From JACDAN01 sp036554945 (GTDB taxonomy: Bacteria; Actinomycetota; Thermoleophilia; Gaiellales; Gaiellaceae): a stretch of 56,003 nt of DNA. The position numbers and the translations under genes were made by a program. The stretch spans positions 1-56,003 of the forward strand of contig DATBMH010000013.1 of assembly GCA_036554945.1 (NCBI GenBank). Direction: 5' to 3'. Within the stretch, counting starts at the first letter, position 1, and every line of letters begins with the position of its first letter. A model generated the notes under the pieces. The model made no database searches, had not been told where the DNA came from, and saw nothing but the letters and a program-made list of their open reading frames with translations. Below are positions 49,818 to 56,003 of the stretch, in pieces.

Positions 49818-50523
49818 CCAGCACTTCCTGCGCTCCCGCGCGCTTGCCGCCGAGATCGTCCGCGAAGCGCGGATCGATCCGGGCGACCTCGTTTTCGATC
49901 TCGGGGCCGGCAGCGGCCGCCTGACCGCCGAGCTCGCCGGCGTCGCCCACCGCGTCGTGGCCGTGGAGCTCGATCCCCGCTGGGCCGGGCGACTTCGTGG
50001 ACGCTGGCCGAACGTCGACGTCGTCGAAGGTGACGCCGCGGAGCTCGCACTGCCACGCGAGCGCTTCCGCGTGGTCGCGAACCTCCCGTTCTGTCGTACG
50101 ACGGATCTGCTGCACCTGCTGCTCGACGATCCGGGGACCGAGCTCGTCCGCGCCGACCTGATCGTGGAGTGGGAAGTCGCCCGGAAACGGGCGCTGCCGT
50201 GGCCGAGCTCGCTCAACGGCGTGGTCTGGGGTGCGTTCTGGGAGACGTCACTGGCACGACGCCTGCCCAGCCGAGCGTTCGATCCGCCGCCGGCCGTGGA
50301 CGCAGGCTTGCTCGTCTTCAGCCGCCGCGCCCAGCCGCTCGTGCCGGCGAACGAGGCCGGCGCGTTCCGGACGTTCGTCGCGCGTGGGTTCCGGCGAGGT
50401 CCCGCCTCCGTGGCCGCGAGACGCGAGCTCAAGCGGGTCGCCGGCGCCGTCTCGCAGGCCCGAGAGCTCGACGCGCACCAGTGGGCCGAGCTCTTTCGCC
50501 GGGAGCGGCGGCCGAATGCCTAG
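49771..50523 (+). CDS. Erm-type 23S rRNA adenine N6-methyltransferase
   Basis: A 250-residue SAM-dependent methylase of the Erm/KsgA family. SQHFLRSRALAAEIV replaces the 'QNFL' N-terminal motif, SAM site VFDLGAGSGRLTAEL follows, VVAVELDPRWAG is motif II, and the catalytic-loop NLPFCRTTDLLHLL is the NLPF version typical of Erm enzymes. VEWEVARKRAL and the C-terminal arm SRAFDPPPAVDAGLLVFSRR also fit Erm rather than KsgA. It would dimethylate A2058 and protect from macrolides. The only usable start in frame is GTG at 49771, inside the leader ORF. Its stop overlaps the promoter of the sigma factor gene. Confidence 0.85.
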   Translation: MSGRRPPGGRPPFAPSQHFLRSRALAAEIVREARIDPGDLVFDLGAGSGRLTAELAGVAHRVVAVELDPRWAGRLRGRWPNVDVVEGDAAELALPRERFRVVANLPFCRTTDLLHLLLDDPGTELVRADLIVEWEVARKRALPWPSSLNGVVWGAFWETSLARRLPSRAFDPPPAVDAGLLVFSRRAQPLVPANEAGAFRTFVARGFRRGPASVAARRELKRVAGAVSQARELDAHQWAELFRRERRPNA

Positions 50524-50532
50524 GATGGCCGG

Positions 50533-51510
50533 GTGGCGACGACCCCTGCCGCACAGGAGCTCGAGACCCGGTTCGAGCAGTACCGCGGCGAGCTGACCGC
50601 GTACTGCTACCGGATGCTCGCCTCCCCCTTCGAAGCGGAGGACGCCGTCCAGGAGACGTTCATCCGCGCCTGGCGCGGCTACGAGCGCTTCGAGGGGCGC
50701 TCGGCCCTGCGCTCCTGGCTGTACCGGATCGCGACCAACGTCTGCCTCGACATGCTCGGCAGCCGCGAGCGCCGCGCGCGGCCGATGGACCTCGGGCCCT
50801 CCCGGGAGCCCGTCGAGGCGAACCTGAACACGCTTCCCGAGGTCACCTGGATCGAGCCGATCCCGGACGGCCGCGTCGTCCCGGAGGGTGACCCGGCCGC
50901 AGTCACGGAGGCGCGCGAGACGATCCGGCTCGCCTTCGTGGCCGCGCTGCAGCACCTGCCTCCGCGCCAGCGCGCCGTGCTGATCCTCTGCGAGGTCCTG
51001 CGCTGGAAGGCGAGCGAGGTCGCGGAGCTGCTCGAGACCTCCGTCCCGTCCGTGAACAGCGCGCTCCAGCGCGCCCGCGCCACGCTCGAGGCGACGAACG
51101 TGTCCGCCGAGGAGACCAGGCCGTCGGTCGAGAAGGCCGACGAGGAGCTCCTCGCGAGGTACGTGGAGGCGTTCGAGGAGTACGACGTCGAGAAGCTCAC
51201 GGCGCTGATCCAGGAGGACGCGACCCAGTCGATGCCGCCGTTCGACCTCTGGCTGAGCGGCCGCGACGACATCCTCACGTGGTGGTACGGCCCCGGGATC
51301 GGCTGCCGCGGCTCGCGGGTGATCCCGACGATCGCTGCGAACGGCTCGCCGGCGTTCGGCCAGTACAAGCCGAGCGACGGCGGCGGCTACGAGCCGTGGG
51401 CGCTGCAGGTCCTCGAGATCGAGGACGGCAGGATCGTCGAGCTCACCTTCTTCCTCGACACCGAGCGGGTGTTCCCGCTGTTCGGGCTCCCGCTCCAGTT
51501 CGAGGGCTAG
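50533..51510 (+). CDS. ECF-type sigma factor with SnoaL-like C-terminal domain (SigG/SigJ type)
   Basis: A 325-residue sigma-70 family factor. Sigma-2 (about 10-85: YCYRMLASPFEAEDAVQETF, SWLYRIATNVCLD), sigma-4 (about 130-190: LPPRQRAVLILCEVLRWKASEVAELL) and a C-terminal SnoaL-like domain (about 200-320: RYVEAFEEYDVEKLTALI, DDILTWWYGPG) are seen. Such tails regulate the factor in place of an anti-sigma. GTG start; TAGGAT, which contains the preceding gene's stop, ends 6 bases upstream. A STAS gene lies convergent right after. Confidence 0.88.
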   Translation: MATTPAAQELETRFEQYRGELTAYCYRMLASPFEAEDAVQETFIRAWRGYERFEGRSALRSWLYRIATNVCLDMLGSRERRARPMDLGPSREPVEANLNTLPEVTWIEPIPDGRVVPEGDPAAVTEARETIRLAFVAALQHLPPRQRAVLILCEVLRWKASEVAELLETSVPSVNSALQRARATLEATNVSAEETRPSVEKADEELLARYVEAFEEYDVEKLTALIQEDATQSMPPFDLWLSGRDDILTWWYGPGIGCRGSRVIPTIAANGSPAFGQYKPSDGGGYEPWALQVLEIEDGRIVELTFFLDTERVFPLFGLPLQFEG

Positions 51511-51797
51511 TCCGGCAGGACCTCGGTCAGGCCCATGAACGCGACGAGCTCGAGCAGCTCCGGCGAGGCATGCCGCAGCCGGATCTCGCACCGGTGGCGC
51601 CGGGCGCCGAGCTGGAGCCGGCAGAGGGCGTCGACGGTCACCGCGCTGGGCTCGACGCCGTGGACGTCGCAGAGGACGACGGAGCGCGGGCAGCCCGACA
51701 GGATCGCGCAGACACGGTCACAGAGCCCGTCCAGGTCGGCACGGGCGATCGGGCCGCGAATCGCGAGAGCGACCGTTCTTGGCGCGGAAGCGCCCAT
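51507..51797 (-). CDS. STAS-domain protein (anti-sigma antagonist-like)
   Basis: A 96-residue stand-alone STAS-like protein. It starts TVALAIRGPIARADLDGLC, has VVLCDVHGVEPSAVTVDALC where the phosphorylatable Ser/Thr usually sits (here Ser-Ala-Val after Glu-Pro), and ends RHASPELLELVAFMGL. It may regulate an anti-sigma factor. Its stop overlaps the sigma factor's stop. A link to that sigma factor is possible but that factor carries its own regulatory tail. Confidence 0.75.
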   Translation of the reverse strand: MGASAPRTVALAIRGPIARADLDGLCDRVCAILSGCPRSVVLCDVHGVEPSAVTVDALCRLQLGARRHRCEIRLRHASPELLELVAFMGLTEVLPD

Positions 51798-51822
51798 CTC
51801 GAGTAAGACCGGCCGCGCCCTG

Positions 51823-51864
51823 GGAACTCATCGGAACCCGACCCGGGAATGACCGATGAGTTCC
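51823..51864. promoter_or_regulatory. Inverted repeat, possible operator, upstream of DHA2 exporter
   Basis: GGAACTCATCGG (51823-51834) is followed after 18 bases by its exact reverse complement CCGATGAGTTCC (51853-51864). It lies between the STAS start and the exporter start. It could bind a TetR/MarR-type dimer or fold as an RNA hairpin. No regulator gene is adjacent. Confidence 0.45.
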
Positions 51865-51922
51865 TCGTCGTTGTCGGGTCTAAGCCTTCGAGACCGATGA
51901 CACCGCCGAAAGGAACAGACAG

Positions 51923-53392
51923 ATGAGCACCCTGGACAGCCGAATCCGCTGGCTCGCCCTGTACGTCCTCTGCCTGGGCGACCTGATGATCGTCCTCGAC
52001 GTGTCGATCGTGGGCGTGGCCCTCCCGTCGATCAGGGAGGACCTCGGCTTCAGCGAGAGCTCGCTCGCGTGGGTCGTCAACGCCTACCTGATCACCTTCG
52101 GCGGCTTCCTGCTCCTCGGCGGCCGGCTCGGCGACCTCTTCGGTCACCGCCGGCTCTTCCTGTTCGGCATCGGCCTCTTCACCGCCGCGTCGCTCGCGTG
52201 CGGCCTCGCGACGAGCCAGGGGATGCTCGTCGCCGCCCGGGCGGTCCAGGGTGTCGCCGCCGCCGTCGTGTCGGCCGTGGCGCTGTCCCTCGTGATGATG
52301 CTCTTCACCGACGGCGGCGAGCGCGCGAAGGCGATGGGGATCTTCGGGTTCGTCGCCTCGGGCGGCGGCTCCGTGGGCGTGCTGCTCGGCGGGATCATCA
52401 CGGACGCCCTCAACTGGCACTGGATCTTCCTCATCAACGTCCCGATCGGCGTGGCGGTCATCGTCCTCTCGACGCGCCTCGTCCCGAGCGCGCGGGTGGA
52501 GGGCCTGTCGCCGAAGCTCGACATCGCGGGCGCGATCACGGTCACCGCCTCGCTGATGCTCGCGGTCTACGCGATCGTGAACGGCAACGATGTGGGCTGG
52601 ACGACCGTCCGGACGCTCGGGATCCTGGCCGGCGCCGCCGCGCTCTTCGGCGTCTTCATCCTGATCGAGGCGCGCGGTGACTCGCCGCTCATGCCGCTGG
52701 GGCTGTTCCGCCTCCGGAACCTCGTCTTCTCGAACATCGTCGGCGTGCTCTGGGCAGCGGCGATGTTCGCCTGGTTCTTCCTCTCCGCCCTCTATCTCCA
52801 GCTCGTGCTCGGCTACAGCCCGCTCGAGGTCGGCCTCGCGTTCCTGCCCGGCAACCTCGTGATGATGGCGCTGTCGATCGGGGTCTCCGCGAAGCTGGTC
52901 CTGCGCTACGGCGTGCGCGCGCCGCTCGGCGTGGGCCTCGGCATCGCGGCGCTCGGGCTCCTGTGGTTCGCACGGGCGCCGGTCGACGGGAGCTTCGTCG
53001 TCGACGTGTTGCCGAGCATGGTGCTGCTCGGGATCGGCGCCGGGATCGCCTTCAACCCGGTGCTGCTGGCGGCGATGAGCGACGTGCAGCCGCAGGATGC
53101 CGGCCTCGCCTCCGGCGTCGTCAACACCGCCTTCATGATGGGCGGTGCGCTCGGCCTGGCGGTGCTGGCCAGCGTTGCGGCGTCGCGCACCGACAACGAG
53201 CTCGCAGCCGGCGCCGACCAGGCGTCCGCGCTGACCGAGGGCTACCACGCCGCGTTCATGCTCGGCGCGCTCTTCGCGCTCGCCGCCGCGGTCATCGGCG
53301 CGGTCTTCCTGAGGACGCGGGCCGTCCAGGCGGCGGAGGAGCACGGCGCCGACATGCACGGCGTGCCGGCGACGGCGCAGGCGACCGACTGA
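51923..53392 (+). CDS. MFS exporter, DHA2 (EmrB/QacA) family
   Basis: A 489-residue, 14-helix multidrug exporter. VLDVSIVGVALPSIREDLGF, WVVNAYLITFGGFLLLGG, motif A GRLGDLFGHRRLFLFG and the motif C-like GGGSVGVLLGGIITD are clear. The tail after the last helix is short and His-containing (EEHGADMHG). AAAGGA precedes the ATG. It is followed by arsR-arsM but separated from them by their own promoter, so it is probably an independent unit. Substrate unknown. Confidence 0.9.
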   Translation: MSTLDSRIRWLALYVLCLGDLMIVLDVSIVGVALPSIREDLGFSESSLAWVVNAYLITFGGFLLLGGRLGDLFGHRRLFLFGIGLFTAASLACGLATSQGMLVAARAVQGVAAAVVSAVALSLVMMLFTDGGERAKAMGIFGFVASGGGSVGVLLGGIITDALNWHWIFLINVPIGVAVIVLSTRLVPSARVEGLSPKLDIAGAITVTASLMLAVYAIVNGNDVGWTTVRTLGILAGAAALFGVFILIEARGDSPLMPLGLFRLRNLVFSNIVGVLWAAAMFAWFFLSALYLQLVLGYSPLEVGLAFLPGNLVMMALSIGVSAKLVLRYGVRAPLGVGLGIAALGLLWFARAPVDGSFVVDVLPSMVLLGIGAGIAFNPVLLAAMSDVQPQDAGLASGVVNTAFMMGGALGLAVLASVAASRTDNELAAGADQASALTEGYHAAFMLGALFALAAAVIGAVFLRTRAVQAAEEHGADMHGVPATAQATD

Positions 53393-53397
53393 GAGCC

Positions 53398-53440
53398 TTG
53401 ACATATCGACATCCATCAATATGATGGGTGTCGATATGTC
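53398..53440 (+). promoter_or_regulatory. arsRM promoter with 41-bp palindromic ArsR operator
   Basis: TTGACA (53398-53403), a 16-base spacer and TATGAT (53420-53425) make a near-consensus promoter. GACATATCGACA (53400-53411) and TGTCGATATGTC (53429-53440) are exact reverse complements, and the arms continue inward (CATCCATCA against TGATGGGTG, one mismatch) to a centre at about 53420. The palindrome therefore covers -35, -10 and the start codon of arsR, so bound repressor would exclude polymerase. Confidence 0.7.
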
Positions 53441-53774
53441 ACTCGACCTGATCGACTGCTGCCGCCCGCTCGGGGCGCCTGCGCTCGACGAGGCGGAGGC
53501 CGGCGCCACTGCACAACTCTTCAAGGCGCTCGCCGATCCGGCCCGCGTGCGGATCGTGAACGTGCTCGCGACGGCCGGCGAGCCGGTCTGCGCGTGCGAC
53601 TTCGTCCCGAGCCTCGGCCTGTCGCAGGCGACCGTCAGCCATCACCTGAAGAAGCTGACCGACGCCGGGCTCCTCGACCGGGAGCAGCGCGGCAAGTGGG
53701 CGTACTTCAGCCTGAACCCGGAGGCCGTCTCGAACCTCGAGCGCCTCGTTCGAATCCCGGAGGTTGTCCGATGA
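53436..53774 (+). CDS. arsR: ArsR-family metalloregulator (arsenite-type)
   Basis: A 112-residue winged-helix repressor. Metal-site cysteines are CACDF (CxC in ELCAC-like position: VCACDFV) with another pair in DLIDCC at the N-terminus. The recognition helix is LSQATVSHHLKKLTDAGLL, and the wing is REQRGKWAYFSL. The start chosen is the ATG at 53436. ATGs at 53421 and 53424 lie inside the -10 box and would not be transcribed. It overlaps arsM by 4 bp and should release the operator on binding As(III). Confidence 0.88.
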   Translation: MSLDLIDCCRPLGAPALDEAEAGATAQLFKALADPARVRIVNVLATAGEPVCACDFVPSLGLSQATVSHHLKKLTDAGLLDREQRGKWAYFSLNPEAVSNLERLVRIPEVVR

Positions 53775-54529
53775 CCGATGTGCGCGAGCAAGTTCGCGAG
53801 CGTTACGCCGAGGCCGCCCTGTCCGTCGACCGAGGCGGCTGCGGCTGCACCGACAGCGGCGGGTGTTGCGGGAATGCCGGCTGCGACGGCGAGGACGGCG
53901 CCTTCGGCGAGCGCCTGTACACGATCGAGCAGCGCGGCGAGCTCCCCGATGCCGCGGCACTCGCGTCCCTGGGGTGCGGGAACCCGACCGCGGTCGCCGA
54001 GCTCCGCGAGGGGGAGGTCGTGCTCGACCTCGGCTCCGGCGGCGGCATCGACGTGATCCTCTCGGCGAAGCGCGTCGGCCCGACCGGGACCGCCTACGGG
54101 CTGGACATGACCGACGAGATGCTCGCGCTCGCGCAGCGGAACGCCGCCGAGGCCGGCATCCGCAACGTCCACTTCTTGAAGGGCCTGATCGAGTCGGTGC
54201 CGCTCCCGGCCGACTCGGTGGACGTCGTGATCTCGAACTGCGTGGTGAACCTGTCCACGGACAAGCCCGCCGTCCTTCGGGAGATGGCCAGGGTCTTGAA
54301 GCCCGGCGGCCGCATCGGGATCACGGACGTCGTCGCCGAGGACCGGCTGTCGCCGGCGGAGCGGGGCGAGCGGGGAAGCTACGTCGGCTGCGTGGCCGGC
54401 GCGCTCTCGCAGAGCGAGTACCTGAGCGGCCTGGAGGCGGCCGGCTTCACGGACGTCAGCGTCGAGTTCACGCACAGCGTCGCGGACGGCATGCACAGCG
54501 CGATCGTCAAAGGGGTCAAGCCCGCCTAG
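53771..54529 (+). CDS. arsM: Arsenite S-adenosylmethionine methyltransferase
   Basis: A 252-residue ArsM. A Cys-rich N-terminus (GGCGCTDSGGCCGNAGC), LASLGCGNP, the SAM site VLDLGSGGGIDVILSAKRVG, ISNCVVNLSTDK with an As-binding Cys, and SYVGCVAGALSQSEYL with another Cys are in place. It methylates trivalent arsenic to mono- to trimethyl forms. Coupled to arsR by ATGA. No arsenite pump or arsenate reductase is adjacent, so resistance may rest on methylation and volatilisation. Confidence 0.93.
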   Translation: MTDVREQVRERYAEAALSVDRGGCGCTDSGGCCGNAGCDGEDGAFGERLYTIEQRGELPDAAALASLGCGNPTAVAELREGEVVLDLGSGGGIDVILSAKRVGPTGTAYGLDMTDEMLALAQRNAAEAGIRNVHFLKGLIESVPLPADSVDVVISNCVVNLSTDKPAVLREMARVLKPGGRIGITDVVAEDRLSPAERGERGSYVGCVAGALSQSEYLSGLEAAGFTDVSVEFTHSVADGMHSAIVKGVKPA

Positions 54530-54574
54530 GTTTCGCTCTCGCCGATCCCGGCTACCGTGTCCCCGGGGTCAGGC

Positions 54575-56003
54575 GTGAAGCGTTCTCTCGCCGTCATCGT
54601 CGTACTCGCCGCCGTGCTGGCCGATCTCGCCGGCGCGGCGACGACGCGCATCGACCAGCACGGGACCGTGCTGGTCGACGGCCGCAAGGTCTTCCCGATC
54701 GTGCTCGCGAAAGGCCCGGAGCCGGGGATGACGACGCCGGCCGGCGCCGACGGGCTGAGCGTGGTCGTCGACGCCGGGGTCAACTTCCTCAAGACGGGCC
54801 CGGCGACGAGGCCGTGGTGGCCGGAGGACATCGCCGACGCGGTCGAGTACAACCGGGCCGCGGCGGAGCGTGGCGTCTACACGTGGGTCAACCTGGCCAC
54901 CCTCAGCGACGCGCGACCGGACACGCTCAAGGAGGAGCGGCTCCGCGAGGTGATCTCGACGCTCGAGGGCGACGCGTCGGCGAGCGCGCTCGGCTTCTGG
55001 AAGGGAGCCGACGAGCCGTGGTGGGGCGACCGCCAGCCGTCGGCGCTCCAGTTCGCCTACTGCCTCGGGACCACGCGCGGCGAGGCGAGCTGGTGCGAGG
55101 GCAAGACGCCGGCCGACGAGGAGCACCTCTGGGTGACGATCCAGGCGCCGCGCGGAACCGCGGACGACCTCCGTCCCTACACCGCGGTCACGGACATCCA
55201 CGGCGTCGACCACTACCCGGTCACGTTCGCGAACCCCGATCCGGACTTGCACGAGATCGGCACCTGGACCCAGACGATCGCGTCGATCACGCCGAGCGGT
55301 GCGGTCTGGACGACGCTCCAGGTCTGCGCCAGCGGCAGCTCCGACCCGGACGGCAGCGGCGACTTCGTCGTCCCGACGCCGCGCCAGGAGCGCTACATGA
55401 TCTACGACGGGATCCTCAACGGCGCCACGAGCCTCGCGTTCTACGGCGGCAACATCAACCGCTGCTGGAACGAGTCGGACACGGCCCGCAGCTGGAACTG
55501 GACCTTCTGGGACGCGGTGCTCGAGGACTCGATTCGCGAGATCGCCGCCGACAGCCCGATCGCGCCCGCGCTCGTCAACCCCGGGACGACGATGCGGCTG
55601 TCCGCAAACGACGCCACGACGCAGGCGATCTCGAGGCGCGGTGCGACCGAGGACGAGCTCTGGGTGATCGCGGCACGCCACGGCGCCGGCTCCGAGCCGG
55701 TGACGATCAGCGGGCTACCGGCCGCCGTGCAGACCGGCACCGTGTACACGGAGGACCGCTCGGTCGAGGTGCGGGACGGGTCCTTCACGGACACATTCGA
55801 GCGCTGGGACGTGCACGTCTACCGGTTCCAGGTGCCGCCTCCTCCGCCGCCCGCGCCGCCGCCGCCTCCGCCTCCACCGCCGGCCGCCCAGCCGACGACC
55901 CTGAAGCCGGCTGCCGCCCGGCCCGTCGCCCGCTGCCGGGTGCCGAACGTCCGGCGGAAGACCCTGAGGGCCGCCCGGGTCGCGATCCGGCGCGCCGGCT
56001 GCA
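54575..56003 (+). CDS. Secreted glycosidase-like protein with PASTA-like repeat, incomplete
   Basis: The frame runs from a GTG to the end of the window (476 codons, no stop). A signal peptide (KRSLAVIVVLAAVLADLAGAA) precedes a TIM-barrel-like domain: HGTVLVDGRKVFPIVLAKGP, VVVDAGVNFLKTGP, WKGADEPWWGD (possible acid Glu preceded by Asp), and DIHGVDHYPV. A beta-domain follows (PVTISGLPAAVQTGTVYTED). A Pro-rich linker near 425-440 leads to CRVPNVRRKTLRAARVAIRR, which has the PASTA-type 'VPNVxGxxxxxAxxxL' layout. It may act on cell wall or plant glycans. An in-frame GTG 18 bases upstream is an alternative start. Confidence 0.75.
   Translation, partial: MKRSLAVIVVLAAVLADLAGAATTRIDQHGTVLVDGRKVFPIVLAKGPEPGMTTPAGADGLSVVVDAGVNFLKTGPATRPWWPEDIADAVEYNRAAAERGVYTWVNLATLSDARPDTLKEERLREVISTLEGDASASALGFWKGADEPWWGDRQPSALQFAYCLGTTRGEASWCEGKTPADEEHLWVTIQAPRGTADDLRPYTAVTDIHGVDHYPVTFANPDPDLHEIGTWTQTIASITPSGAVWTTLQVCASGSSDPDGSGDFVVPTPRQERYMIYDGILNGATSLAFYGGNINRCWNESDTARSWNWTFWDAVLEDSIREIAADSPIAPALVNPGTTMRLSANDATTQAISRRGATEDELWVIAARHGAGSEPVTISGLPAAVQTGTVYTEDRSVEVRDGSFTDTFERWDVHVYRFQVPPPPPPAPPPPPPPPPAAQPTTLKPAAARPVARCRVPNVRRKTLRAARVAIRRAGC

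Noticed and set aside
53421..53435. Upstream ATGs (53421, 53424) as arsR start
   Set aside because: They lie inside the TATGAT -10 element, so a transcript from this promoter would not contain them.
1..56003. CRISPR arrays, insertion sequences, rRNA genes, replication origin
   Set aside because: No regularly spaced repeats, transposase-like frames with inverted ends, rRNA segments or DnaA-box clusters were seen on reading.

Overview
The window is GC-rich, densely packed bacterial DNA. Frequent GTG starts, 4-bp ATGA/GTGA overlaps, many DHA2 transporters, a SigG/SigJ-like sigma factor with a SnoaL tail and an Erm-type methylase all point to an actinobacterium. A Thermoleophilia-type soil lineage is my guess; this is inferred from style and gene content, not from a marker gene. 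Many genes have a TANNNT hexamer ending only 6-10 bases before the start codon, which suggests widespread leaderless transcripts.

Layout. (a) 1-1910: tail of a Pro/Val-rich protein, Ppx/GppA phosphatase and MsrA. (b) 1935-2008: initiator tRNA-fMet. Its 3' half (43 bp, from the anticodon loop to the discriminator region) is repeated exactly at 20656-20698. The segment between looks like an 18.7-kb genomic island inserted in tRNA-fMet, with no integrase visible. (c) Island, left part: decayed small ORFs, then a minus-strand set of GntR regulator, ornithine cyclodeaminase-like protein and DAO-type FAD oxidase. (d) Island, right part: a long plus-strand operon with a branched-chain amino acid-type ABC importer, a dialkylglycine decarboxylase-like aminotransferase, a 50-residue coupled ORF, an AtuA-like protein, a DUF4387-deacetylase fusion, a phosphotriesterase-family hydrolase, a D-hydantoinase and two isochorismatase-fold amidases. 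An M20-fold protein with most metal ligands lost is inserted in opposite orientation. Together these suggest import and stepwise opening of a cyclic amide or ureide (hydantoin, dihydropyrimidine or creatinine-like), N-carbamoyl hydrolysis, then oxidation or transamination of the freed amino acid.

(e) 20764-36571: core-like accessory genes: a DUF6326-type membrane protein, a large secreted GH15 glucodextranase-like enzyme, a PYROXD2-like oxidoreductase, a GNAT, a Tat-exported cyclase, a DHA2 exporter, an M20 dipeptidase plus M24 aminopeptidase pair, a ThrE-type exporter, an APC permease and a His-rich 68-residue metal-binding protein. (f) 36582-43372: hydrolase, response regulator, citryl-CoA lyase/AMP-ligase/MetE-like/GST cluster, a membrane-anchored REC-HD-GYP protein behind a strongly folded leader, and a thioredoxin remnant. 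(g) 43369-48843, minus strand: PEP-mutase-like protein, DHA2 exporter, phospholipase D, class II amidotransferase and ornithine carbamoyltransferase. (h) 48952-56003: HtrA-like protease, an Erm-type 23S rRNA methylase preceded and overlapped by a 22-codon ORF carrying an Arg-Val-Arg motif, a sigma factor, a STAS protein, a DHA2 exporter, an arsR-arsM arsenic pair under a 41-bp palindromic promoter/operator, and a secreted glycosidase-like protein with a PASTA-like repeat that runs off the end.

The most notable observations are the tRNA-bounded ureide island, the candidate macrolide-stalling leader peptide in front of the Erm-like gene, the metal-site-depleted M20 protein, the DUF4387-deacetylase fusion, and the ArsR palindrome that embeds a consensus promoter with a near-leaderless start.
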